Origin: Streptomyces sp. S465
Lineage (GTDB): Bacteria > Actinomycetota > Actinomycetes > Streptomycetales > Streptomycetaceae
Reading direction: 5' to 3'
Assembly: GCF_026898115.1 (NCBI RefSeq)
Contig: NZ_CP114036.1
Span: forward strand, 9,108,001-9,172,000
DNA: 64,000 nucleotides
Under the pieces are notes generated by a model. The model was given only the letters and a program-made list of their open reading frames with translations. It did not search any database and had not been told where the DNA came from. Each line of letters opens with the position of its first letter. The stretch's first letter is position 1. Below, piece after piece: positions 25,614 to 33,332 of the stretch. The translations under genes and the position numbers were made by a program.

Positions 25614-26446
25614 GCACGATCAGGATCGCGGCCGCGGCCGCCCACTTCGGTCGCGACCTGGAGTTCGATCTGGCCCGCGTCGGCAAAATCATCGACGACG
25701 CGCGCGCATCCGGTGCTGGGCTGCTCGTCCTGCCCGACGCCGCGCTCGGCGGCTACCTCGCCGACCTGCGCCACCCCGATCCCGACGCCCTGCCCCCCGC
25801 CCTTGAGCCGGACGACCCGCTGATCCTCGAAGTGGCCCGTCGCGCGGCCGAGATGGTGGTGTGCGTCGGCTACTGCGAGGACGGCGGCACCGAGCGCTAC
25901 AACGCCGCCGTCTGCGTCAGCGGCGACGGCGTCCTCGGCCGCCACCGCAAGGTGCACCTGCCGGCCGGCGAGGTCGCCGCCTACACCCCCGGCGACCGGT
26001 TCGACGCCTTCGACACCCCGGTCGGCCGGATCGGCATGCTCATCGACTACGACAAGACGTTCCCCGAGTCCGCCCGCTCCCTCGCCCTGGACGGCGCCGA
26101 GATCCTCGCCTGCCTGTCCGCCTGGCCCACCAGCATCACCAACCGCGCCCCGCGCATGGCCCAGGACCGCCAGGCCAAGCTCTTCGACCTGTACGACCAG
26201 GCCCGCGCCGCGGAGAACCAGGTCGTCCTCGCCTCCGCCAACCAGACCGGCGCCATGGGCGGCATGCGCTTCCTCGGCCAGGCCAAGGTCGTCGGCCCCG
26301 GCGGCGACATCCTCGCCCGCACCTGGGCCAAGGCCGGCCTCGCGGTCGCCGAGGTCGACGTGGCCGAGGAGATCGACCGGGCCCGTCGCATCCTGCACCA
26401 CCTCGGCGAACTGCGCCCCTCCGCCTACCGGGAGACCCCGTCGTGA
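25610..26446 (+). CDS. Second nitrilase-superfamily protein with substituted active site (probable pseudoenzyme)
   Basis: 278 residues, clearly a paralogue of the preceding nitrilase by shared blocks (CVSGDGVLG, HRKVH, FDAFDTPVGRIGM, FPESARSLALDGA). Two of three catalytic residues differ: the Glu is Asp43 (LPDAALGGY) and the Cys is Asp146 (MLIDYDKTFPE, codon GAC at 26045-26047); Lys114 is kept. Without the cysteine it cannot form the thioester used by this superfamily. The frame is intact with normal GC3 codon use and is coupled to both neighbours by ATGA/GTGA overlaps, so it is under selection rather than decaying. A partner or regulator of the active nitrilase, or a new activity, are both possible. 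Confidence 0.85.
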   Translation: MSTIRIAAAAAHFGRDLEFDLARVGKIIDDARASGAGLLVLPDAALGGYLADLRHPDPDALPPALEPDDPLILEVARRAAEMVVCVGYCEDGGTERYNAAVCVSGDGVLGRHRKVHLPAGEVAAYTPGDRFDAFDTPVGRIGMLIDYDKTFPESARSLALDGAEILACLSAWPTSITNRAPRMAQDRQAKLFDLYDQARAAENQVVLASANQTGAMGGMRFLGQAKVVGPGGDILARTWAKAGLAVAEVDVAEEIDRARRILHHLGELRPSAYRETPS

Positions 26447-27519
26447 ACATCGCCCTGCTGAGCTACTCCACCAAGCCGCGCGGCGGAGTGGTCCACACCC
26501 TCGCCCTCGCCGAGGCCCTCGCGGCGGCGGGCCAGGACGTCACCGTGTGGACACTGGGCCGGGACGGCGACGCGGGCTTCTTCCGCCCCGTGGACCCGGC
26601 CGTACGCCTGCGGATCGTGCCGTTCCCGCACGGCCCGGAGAACGAGACCGTGGGCGAGCGCATCCTGCGCTCCATCGACACCCTCCGCGACGCCTTCGAC
26701 CCGGCATCGTACGACGTCGTCCACGCCCAGGACTGCATCAGCGCCAACGCGGCCGGCCGCTGCGTCCGCACCGTCCACCACATCGACCACTTCACCACAC
26801 CGGAGCTGGCCGCCTGCCACGAGCGGGCGATCGTGGAGCCGTACGCGCACATCTGCGTCTCACGATCGGTGGCCGGGGAACTGGCCCGGGGATGGGGGCT
26901 GACCCCGGTCGTCATCCCCAACGGGGTGGCGTACGAGCGTTTCGCCACCGTTGCCCCGGAAGCCCGCGCCGCCTGGCGCTCCCGCCTGGGCCGCTACGTC
27001 CTCACCGTGGGTGGCATCGAACCCCGCAAGGGATCGCTGGACCTGCTGGAGGCGTATGCCGCGGTGCGCACCGCCCGTCCCGATGTGCGGCTGGTGATCG
27101 CGGGCGGCGAGACACTGTTCGACTACCGCGCCTACCGGGCCCGTTGGGAGGCCAGAGCCGCCGAGCTCGGTGTCGAGCCGGTCGTGCTGGGGCAGGTCGC
27201 CGAGGAGGAACTGCCCCCGCTGGTCGCCGCCGCCGGTGCTTTCGCCTTCCCCTCCGTCAAGGAGGGCTTCGGACTGGCCGCCATGGAGGCGCTCGCCGCG
27301 GGCGTTCCACTGGTGGTCCGCGATCTGCCCGTCCTGCGCGAGGTGTTCGACGGCGCCGCCCGTTTCGCACACACCCCCGACGACCTGGCCGCCGCGCTCG
27401 GCGCGGCGCTCGCGGCCGACGACCCGGCCCGGCGGGCGAGGGGCCGACAGCTCGCCGCGCGGCACACCTGGAAGGCGGCCGCCGAACGGCATCTGGCCTT
27501 CTACCGCACACTCGGCTGA
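26443..27519 (+). CDS. MSMEG_0565-family glycosyltransferase (GT-B, group 1)
   Basis: 358 residues from GTG overlapping the upstream stop. N-terminal glycine-rich acceptor domain (LSYSTKPRGGVVHTLALAEA), DVVHAQDCISANA, VVIPNGVAYERF, then the donor domain with GGIEPRKGSLDLLEAY and the EX7E block FPSVKEGFGLAAMEALAAGV. The family closes many Nit1 operons, which suggests the pathway product is glycosylated. Last gene of the operon; a 155-bp gap separates it from the convergent AraC gene. Confidence 0.8.
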   Translation: MNIALLSYSTKPRGGVVHTLALAEALAAAGQDVTVWTLGRDGDAGFFRPVDPAVRLRIVPFPHGPENETVGERILRSIDTLRDAFDPASYDVVHAQDCISANAAGRCVRTVHHIDHFTTPELAACHERAIVEPYAHICVSRSVAGELARGWGLTPVVIPNGVAYERFATVAPEARAAWRSRLGRYVLTVGGIEPRKGSLDLLEAYAAVRTARPDVRLVIAGGETLFDYRAYRARWEARAAELGVEPVVLGQVAEEELPPLVAAAGAFAFPSVKEGFGLAAMEALAAGVPLVVRDLPVLREVFDGAARFAHTPDDLAAALGAALAADDPARRARGRQLAARHTWKAAAERHLAFYRTLG

Positions 27520-27674
27520 GCAGCGCGTTCCACCGCGACCGGCGGCGCGGTCAGCACCGCCGCCATGCTCGAAGGCGGCGCCGGCCCACCCGGGCGTACA
27601 TCGGCGAGGTGACACACCGCCATGCCCGGATCAGCCCTCAACGGTGCGCACCCGTGCCAGGGGAGTGTCCGGCG

Positions 27675-28814
27675 TCATGGCCCGGACCGTGCCGCCGGCT
27701 CGTCGGACATGCCGAGTGGGAAGGCGGGCCGCGCGGTGGCCGGGGGCGCGGCCGGACCCGAGGCACGGAAGGTGCGCCGGTACGCCGACGGGGCGACCCC
27801 CGCCTCCGCCGCCAGGTGCCGGCGCAGCGAGGTGGCGGTGGCGAAGCCGACTTCGTGGGCGACCCGTTCCACCGGCAGGTCGCTGGACTCCAGCAGGTGC
27901 CGCGCCCGCCGCAGCCGCTGCTGGGTCAGCCAGCGGCCGGGGCTCAGACCGGTCTCCTCCCGGAAGCGCCGGGCGAAGGTACGGGTGCTCATCGCCGCGT
28001 GCGCGGCCAGCTCGTCCAGCGACAGAGGCAGTTCCAGCCGCTCCAGCGCCCAGTCGCGGGTCGGCCCGGTGCCGGTTCCGCTGGCCGGCGGCAGCGGCCG
28101 CTCGATGTACTGCGCCTGCCCGCCGTCCCGGTACGGCGGCACCACGCAGCAACGGGCGACCTGGTTGGCCACCTCGCTGCCGTGGTCCTGGCGCACCAGG
28201 TGCAGGCACACGTCCACACCGCTCGCCGCCCCCGCGGAGGTCAGCACGTCACCGTGGTCGACGAAGAGCACCTCCGCGTCCAGCTCGACCCGGGGGAACA
28301 GCTCCTGGAAGTGGCCGGCGAGCGCCCAGTGGGTGGTGGCCCGGCGCCCGTCCAGGAGACCGGCGGCGGCCAGCAGGAAGGCGCCGGTGCAGATGGACAC
28401 CAGACGGGCGCCGGGGCGGACGCGGGACAGGGCGGCGAGGGCCTGCGGGTCCGGGGTGGCGGCCGAGGCCCGGGAGATCGAGTACGGCGGGATCACCACG
28501 GTGTCCGCCTCGGCCAGCACGTCGGGACCGTGCCCGGGAGTGACGGTCAGGTCCGAGTCGGTCCGCACGGGCTGCCCGTCCACGCTCGCGGACAGCACCT
28601 CGTAGCGGCCGTCGGCGGAACCCAGGACCCGGTGCGGGATGCCGAGTTCGAAGGGATAGACGCCGTCGAGGGCGAGGACGACGACCTTGTGGGCGCCGGG
28701 CCGCGGGTCCGGGCGCATCCGGCGGTCCAGTTCGGCCGCGCGGTCGGCGAGGTCATGGGCCCGGGAGGGCGGGGGCAGGGCGGACACGGGGCGGGCGGCA
28801 GGGGCGAGAGGCAT
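27675..28814 (-). CDS. GlxA-type AraC regulator (DJ-1/PfpI plus helix-turn-helix)
   Basis: 379 residues. Residues about 45-215 are a DJ-1/PfpI-like domain (HKVVVLALDGVYPFELGIP; VSICTGAFLLAAAGLLDGR with the elbow cysteine; LTSAGAASGVDVCLHLVRQD). The C-terminal 100 residues are an AraC double helix-turn-helix (LDELAAHAAMSTRTFARRFR; ERVAHEVGFATATSLRRHL). I place the start at ATG 28814, where domain-like sequence begins, though the frame stays open further. It faces the oxidoreductase gene at 28885 across 70 bp and probably controls it. Confidence 0.82.
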   Translation of the reverse strand: MPLAPAARPVSALPPPSRAHDLADRAAELDRRMRPDPRPGAHKVVVLALDGVYPFELGIPHRVLGSADGRYEVLSASVDGQPVRTDSDLTVTPGHGPDVLAEADTVVIPPYSISRASAATPDPQALAALSRVRPGARLVSICTGAFLLAAAGLLDGRRATTHWALAGHFQELFPRVELDAEVLFVDHGDVLTSAGAASGVDVCLHLVRQDHGSEVANQVARCCVVPPYRDGGQAQYIERPLPPASGTGTGPTRDWALERLELPLSLDELAAHAAMSTRTFARRFREETGLSPGRWLTQQRLRRARHLLESSDLPVERVAHEVGFATATSLRRHLAAEAGVAPSAYRRTFRASGPAAPPATARPAFPLGMSDEPAARSGP

Positions 28815-28884
28815 GGCAGGAATGTATCGGAGGATGACCTTCTTGCCATCGTGCTGGGGCGGATGGCACGGCCAGGATCGAGGC

Positions 28885-29925
28885 ATGACTTCCACGAACG
28901 CTCCTGAGAACTTCGACTCCCCGGCCCAGGCGGCCGTCACGGACTCCCCGGACTCCGCCGCCCCGCACCCTGCCGCCCCGGACGGCGCCCCCGTGATGCT
29001 CGCTCTGCACCAGACGGCCCTCGGCGGCCCCGAGGTCCTGCGGCTGACCGAGCTTCCGCGGCCCGCGCCCGGCCCCGGGGAAATCCTCGTCGCCGTGCAC
29101 GCGGCCGGACTCAATCCCACGGACTTCAAGCACCGCGCCCTGAGTATTTTCCTGCCGCCCCCGCCGCTGACCCTCGGTTGGGACGTCTCCGGCACCGTGG
29201 TGGAGACCGGCCTCGGCGTCACCCTCTTCCAGCCCGGTGACGAGGTGTTCGGCATGCTGCCCTACCCGTACGGGGTCGGCTCCCACGCCGAGTACGTGAC
29301 CGGCCCCACCCGCGCCTTCGCCGCCAAGCCCGCCGGGATCGACCACGTCCAGGCGGCCGCGCTGCCGCTGGCCGCGCTCACCGCCTGGCAGGCCCTCGTC
29401 GAGACCGCGGACCTCCGGGCCGGGCAGCGGGTGCTGATCCACGCCGCGGCCGGCGGTGTCGGTCATCTCGCCGTACAGATCGCCAAGGAGCGCGGCGCGC
29501 ACGTCACCGGAACGGCGAGCGCCCCCAAACATGACTTCCTGCGCGAGCTCGGCGCGGACGCCTGCGTCGATTACCGCTCCGAGGACTTCACCGACACCGA
29601 GGAGCGCTACGACGTCGTCCTCGACGCCCTCGGCGGGGAGACCGCCACCCGTTCCGTGGGCGTGCTCCGCCCCGGCGGCGTCCTGGTCTCCCTGGTGCCG
29701 ACCGCCGAGGACACCCGGGCCGCGGCGGAGAAGGCACAGGTCCGCGCCGTCACCCTGCTCGTCGAGCACGACCAGGCCGGTATGCGCGCCGTCGCCGAGC
29801 TCGTCGACCGGGGCAGGCTCCGCGCCCACGTCTCCGGCACCTTCCCCCTCGCCGAAGGCGCCCGCGCCCACGCCCTGGGGGAGACCGGCCGCACCACGGG
29901 CAAGCTGGTCATCACCGTGCGCTGA
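28885..29925 (+). CDS. NADP-dependent zinc-free quinone oxidoreductase (MDR family)
   Basis: 346 residues, medium-chain dehydrogenase/reductase of the quinone oxidoreductase type: LNPTDFKHRAL, TLGWDVSGTVVETG, ETADLRAGQRVLIHAAAGGV and HLAVQIAKERGAHVTGTAS with the AAGGVG nucleotide loop. No structural zinc cysteines are visible. The ATG has GATCGAGGC just upstream. Divergent partner of the GlxA-type regulator, so probably induced by a small carbonyl or quinone; substrate unknown. Confidence 0.8.
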   Translation: MTSTNAPENFDSPAQAAVTDSPDSAAPHPAAPDGAPVMLALHQTALGGPEVLRLTELPRPAPGPGEILVAVHAAGLNPTDFKHRALSIFLPPPPLTLGWDVSGTVVETGLGVTLFQPGDEVFGMLPYPYGVGSHAEYVTGPTRAFAAKPAGIDHVQAAALPLAALTAWQALVETADLRAGQRVLIHAAAGGVGHLAVQIAKERGAHVTGTASAPKHDFLRELGADACVDYRSEDFTDTEERYDVVLDALGGETATRSVGVLRPGGVLVSLVPTAEDTRAAAEKAQVRAVTLLVEHDQAGMRAVAELVDRGRLRAHVSGTFPLAEGARAHALGETGRTTGKLVITVR

Positions 29926-29967
29926 GGCGGGACGGGGGCGAGGTGCACCGCCCCGACCTGCCCGGGG

Positions 29968-30864
29968 CTATGCCCGAGCCCGGCGGGCCACCTCCTCGAT
30001 CGCGTCCGCGAGGAGGCCGGACAGCTGCGGCGGCAGATCATGTCCCATGCCGGGGATCAGGCGGAACTCCGCACCGGGAATGCTGTCGGCGGTATCCCTG
30101 CCGCATACCGGGGAGATCAGCGGGTCCTGCTCGCCGTGGAGGACAAGCGTGGGCGCGGTGATCGTCCTCAGCTTGGGACGGCGGTCGGGCGCGGCGACGA
30201 TGGCGGCGTGGTGGCGGGCGGACCCGGCCGGGTAGTAGGAGCGCTCGACGTCGGCGGTGAACTGCGCGCGCATGAAGCCTTCGTCGACGGAATAGGCGGG
30301 GGACCGTGTCAGCCGCCAGTGGCTGAGCATGTGGTCCACGAAGCCCTCCGGGTCTTCATGGGCGTCCGGCGGTGTCCGGGTGAACTGCTCTGTCAGTTCC
30401 GGCGACGTGGCGGGAAGGTCCGGATTGGCCGTGGTGGACATGATGGAGGTCAGGGAGAGGACGTGGTCCGGGTGGTCGGCGGCGACGAGCTGCGCGACCA
30501 TGCCGCCCATGGACGCGCCCACGATATGCGCCTTGGGAACGTGCAGCGCGTCCAGCAGGCCTACGGCATCGGCTGCCATGTCGTCGAGATGGTAGGCGAC
30601 GGGGGCGGGGTCCCCCTGTGCCACCGCCGTGGCGACGGCCTCCATGTCCGGAAGGCCGGCGGCGTCCATTTTTTCGGACAGCCCGACGTCGCGGGCGTCG
30701 TACCGGATCACGCGGAAGCCCTTCGCCGCAAGGAGCTCGATGAGCCCCAGCGGCCACTGGGTCAGCTGCCCGCCCATCCCCATGATGAGCATGATTGCTT
30801 CCCCGTCCTCGGGACCGTGGGACTCGTACTCGATCGTGATTCCGTTCGCGTGTGCGTGAGGCAC
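29968..30864 (-). CDS. Alpha/beta hydrolase
   Basis: 298 residues from GTG 30864, preceded by GAAGGGA. The fold is clear from IMLIMGMGGQLTQWPLG (oxyanion region), the nucleophile serine in IVGASMGGMVAQLVAADHP, an acid in LVLHGEQDPLISP and the histidine in IPGMGHDLPPQ. It resembles the group including aclacinomycin methylesterase RdmC and epoxide or ester hydrolases. It converges with the oxidoreductase to its left. A perfect 29-bp palindrome lies 150 bp upstream of its start. Confidence 0.75.
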   Translation of the reverse strand: MPHAHANGITIEYESHGPEDGEAIMLIMGMGGQLTQWPLGLIELLAAKGFRVIRYDARDVGLSEKMDAAGLPDMEAVATAVAQGDPAPVAYHLDDMAADAVGLLDALHVPKAHIVGASMGGMVAQLVAADHPDHVLSLTSIMSTTANPDLPATSPELTEQFTRTPPDAHEDPEGFVDHMLSHWRLTRSPAYSVDEGFMRAQFTADVERSYYPAGSARHHAAIVAAPDRRPKLRTITAPTLVLHGEQDPLISPVCGRDTADSIPGAEFRLIPGMGHDLPPQLSGLLADAIEEVARRARA

Positions 30865-31011
30865 TGGCGTTTCCCTTCGGTGCGGTTGGTCGGACGGAAG
30901 AACCACAACCCGGTCCTCGGGGCCGTGGCGCGGTGCGTCCGGGGCGCTCGGTGACGGCCCCGGCCGCCCGGTCAACGGGCGCGGGGACTTCGGACACGGT
31001 GCTCCTCGGAC

Positions 31012-31040
31012 ACACAAACGGCGGGGCCCGCCGTTTGTGT
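31012..31040. promoter_or_regulatory. Perfect 29-bp palindrome upstream of the hydrolase gene
   Basis: Arms ACACAAACGGCGGG and CCCGCCGTTTGTGT flank one central G. It lies in the 0.37-kb gap between hydrolase (start 30864) and oxidoreductase (stop 31233). Size and perfection fit an operator for a dimeric TetR/MarR-type repressor; a bidirectional terminator stem is the alternative. A shorter dyad GGTT-AGCA-AACC lies at 31067-31078. Confidence 0.5.
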
Positions 31041-31122
31041 TCCAGCACGATATGGCGAGGCCCGCCGGTTAGCAAACCAGGAGGTCACGTCGTACCCAAG
31101 GCTCCTCGCGCAGACGCCAGGG

Positions 31123-31156
31123 GCGACCACGCGCGTATCCGGACGCGCGTGGTCGC
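31123..31156. terminator. Strong hairpin downstream of the oxidoreductase gene
   Basis: GCGACCACGCGCGT and ACGCGCGTGGTCGC make a perfect 14-bp stem around a 6-nt loop, about 80 bp past the stop of the leftward oxidoreductase. No T-run follows in either direction, as usual for high-GC actinobacteria. Confidence 0.6.
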
Positions 31157-31232
31157 GCCGTGACGGAGGAGGAGATCGCCGACCATGGCGCCGATGCTGC
31201 CCCGCCTCCCCGTCCGCCGCGCGGGTCCGGCC

Positions 31233-32243
31233 TCACACGACCGTGAGCACGATCTTGCCCTGGATGTGTCCACGGGCGGCTCGTTCGTGCGCCGTTCGGG
31301 CATCCGCGAGCGGGAATGTGCTGTCGATGGCGACGCGAAGTGTGCCCGCGCCGAGCAGGTGTCCGAGTTCGGCGAGCTGGGCGCCGTTCGAGCGCACTTG
31401 GGTGCCGGAGGTCGTGACGCCCAGCTTCGCGGTCTCTTCGGGGTCGTATTCGGCGACGAAGACCGGGTACAACGCGCCGCCGCGCCTGAGGGTGCGCAGG
31501 AAACGCCTGCTGCCGGGACCGCCGACGGTGTCGAGCACGAGATCAACGTCGTGCGCCACGTCCTCGGGGCGGCTCTTGGTGTAGTCGATGAACTCGTCGG
31601 CCCCGAGTTCGCGCAGGAACGACTCATGCGTACCCGAGGCGACCGCGATGACGTGCGCACGCTTCCACTTCGCGATCTGTAGCGCGAAGTGCCCCACGCC
31701 GCCCGCGGCGCCGTTGATGAGCACCGTCGTCTCGTCGTTCAGCGCCATCGGGTGATGCTGCGCCGCCTGAAAGGGCGACGGATGATCGTGTCCGAGTTCG
31801 ATCAGGAACTGCCACGCGGTGAGTCCCGCCATGGGCGCCCCTGCGGCGTGCACGTGATCGAGGTGAGCCGGCTTGCGTGCGAGGTCCGACGCGGGCGCGG
31901 CGACGTACTCGGCGTACGCGCTGCCCTCGAGGCTGGGGAAGCGAAGGAGGCCGAAGACCTCATCGCCGACGGAGAAGCCGTCCACATCCGCGCCGACGGC
32001 CGCGACGACGCCCGACACGTCCGTCCCCGGAATCACGGGCAAGCTCAGCTTGGGCCTCATCTCGGGAGGCACATTGGGCATTCCCTCGCGTACGTACCAG
32101 TCGGGGGGATTGACACCAACCGCGTGCACGCGGACGAGTACCTCACCCGGCTCCGGCTCGGGGATCGGCACCTCCTCGTACCGCAGCACCTCAGGACCAC
32201 CGTGCTCGTGCAGCCGGATGGCCTTCATCGTGTTCGTGGGCAT
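31233..32243 (-). CDS. NADP-dependent oxidoreductase (quinone oxidoreductase-like)
   Basis: 336 residues starting MPTNTMKAIRLHEHGGPEVL, a zinc-independent medium-chain reductase: VGVNPPDWYVREGMP, VIPGTDVSGVVAAVGADVDG, INGAAGGVGHFALQIAKWKR. The protein has an extra stretch of about 15 residues (GHDHPSPFQAAQHHPM) just before the nucleotide-binding domain. It is divergent from the TetR gene across a region with two palindromes, the usual layout of a self-regulated detoxification enzyme. Confidence 0.8.
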   Translation of the reverse strand: MPTNTMKAIRLHEHGGPEVLRYEEVPIPEPEPGEVLVRVHAVGVNPPDWYVREGMPNVPPEMRPKLSLPVIPGTDVSGVVAAVGADVDGFSVGDEVFGLLRFPSLEGSAYAEYVAAPASDLARKPAHLDHVHAAGAPMAGLTAWQFLIELGHDHPSPFQAAQHHPMALNDETTVLINGAAGGVGHFALQIAKWKRAHVIAVASGTHESFLRELGADEFIDYTKSRPEDVAHDVDLVLDTVGGPGSRRFLRTLRRGGALYPVFVAEYDPEETAKLGVTTSGTQVRSNGAQLAELGHLLGAGTLRVAIDSTFPLADARTAHERAARGHIQGKIVLTVV

Positions 32244-32289
32244 GGCCTTCGCCTTTCGCCGCGGATGAGCTACCGTTTGGTTTCGGTTT

Positions 32290-32327
32290 CGGAGCAGTGC
32301 TCCGAATATAGGCGGAGCACTGCTCCG
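32290..32327. promoter_or_regulatory. Two palindromic TetR operators between divergent genes
   Basis: CGGAGCAGTGCTCCG (32290-32304) and CGGAGCACTGCTCCG (32313-32327) are each palindromic apart from the central base and are inverted copies of one another. Their centres are 23 bp apart, about two helical turns, so two repressor dimers could bind the same DNA face. They sit 21-58 bp before the TetR start and 47-84 bp before the oxidoreductase start, so one repressor would control both promoters. Confidence 0.75.
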
Positions 32328-32347
32328 ATTGTCAAACCAGGAGACGT

Positions 32348-32905
32348 ATGCGAGCCGACGCCAGGAAGAACTGCGACCAGCTCCTCGCGGTCGCGCGCAC
32401 CGTCGTGACCGAGCAGGGCGCCGACGCGTCGCTGCGCGACATCGCCCGCAAGGCCGGCGTCGGGCTCGGCACGCTGTACCGTCACTTCCCGACGCGGGAG
32501 GCGTTGCTCGAGGCCTTGCTCCGCGTCGGCTTCGACGAACTGGCGGCACAGGCGGGCGAGCTCGAGACGTCGGATTCGCCCGGGGACGCTCTCGTCTCGT
32601 GGCTGCGCGACTGCGTCGCGTGCGCACATGAGTACCGGGGCGTGGTGGCGCTGATGGTGGCCGCCCTCGAAGACACCGAGTCCGCACTCCATGCGTCGTG
32701 TGTCGCGATGCGCGCGGCGGGCACGCGGCTCCTCACCCGCGCTCAGACCGCGGGCGCGGCACGGACCGACATCGATGGCACCGACCTGTTCGCGCTGGTC
32801 GGGGCACTCGCGTGGCTCAACGACCAGCCCTCGCTCGCGCCACGCGCCGATCATCTCTTCGACGTCGTCGCGAGCGCGATCCTGACCGAACGAACCGGGC
32901 AGTGA
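32348..32905 (+). CDS. TetR-family repressor
   Basis: 185 residues. The N-terminal helix-turn-helix reads ADASLRDIARKAGVGLGTLY and RHFPTREALLEALLRVGF, a standard TetR domain; the C-terminal helical domain (LVSWLRDCVACAHEYRGVVA) is of the SbtR/TetR_C type. The ATG follows CAGGAGACGT. Divergent from the oxidoreductase and next to two matching operators, it almost certainly represses both. Confidence 0.85.
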   Translation: MRADARKNCDQLLAVARTVVTEQGADASLRDIARKAGVGLGTLYRHFPTREALLEALLRVGFDELAAQAGELETSDSPGDALVSWLRDCVACAHEYRGVVALMVAALEDTESALHASCVAMRAAGTRLLTRAQTAGAARTDIDGTDLFALVGALAWLNDQPSLAPRADHLFDVVASAILTERTGQ

Positions 32906-32950
32906 CGCCGGGGAGGAACACCACCTCGGCCCGCCGCCTGATGACGCCGC

Positions 32951-33079
32951 ATCGAGCGCACGACGGCGCTGCCGCGGCGGGGCGACCTCAGCGTCACCGA
33001 GGTCTGCTCCGGGGTCGGCTGCGTGTCGCTCGGCACCTTCACCACCCGCTTCACCGAGTTGGTCGGCATGCCGCCCGAG
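32951..33079 (+). pseudogene. Remnant of an AraC-family regulator (helix-turn-helix only)
   Basis: One frame reads PRRGDLSVTEVCSGVGCVSL then GTFTTRFTELVGMPPE, a near-perfect copy of the second helix-turn-helix of AraC-type regulators (normally followed by SVYR). There is no start codon, no first helix-turn-helix, and the sequence diverges straight after. It is a fragment left by deletion. Confidence 0.7.
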
Positions 33080-33161
33080 CCTTCCGGCGCCGGGCGGCGG
33101 ATGCGGCGGCCGACCGTGCCGATGCTACTGAGAGCACACCCGGGCCGCCTGCCGCCCGCCG

Positions 33162-33275
33162 GGCCCGTTCGCCGAGGAGTACGACGTCCGCCGGCGCCGG
33201 CTACGAGGCAACCTGCCGCAGGCGTTCGTCCACGCCCAACTCCTCGATGCGGCCCGGCGGGCGGTTCGACCATGG
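33162..33275 (+). pseudogene. Remnant of a GH15 glucoamylase/trehalase C-terminus
   Basis: The frame GPFAEEYDVRRRRLRGNLPQ then AFVHAQLLDAARRAV matches the C-terminal signature of glycoside hydrolase family 15 proteins (LxxEEYDPxxxRxLGNFPQAFSHxxLINAA). Nothing else of that large enzyme is present. Together with the AraC remnant just upstream, the 0.43-kb stretch 32,906-33,332 is a graveyard of gene fragments. Confidence 0.65.
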
Positions 33276-33332
33276 GGAGGAGCCATCGGATCGCGGGTTC
33301 CGCGTTCGGCACATCTTCGGACGTAGCGGGTG

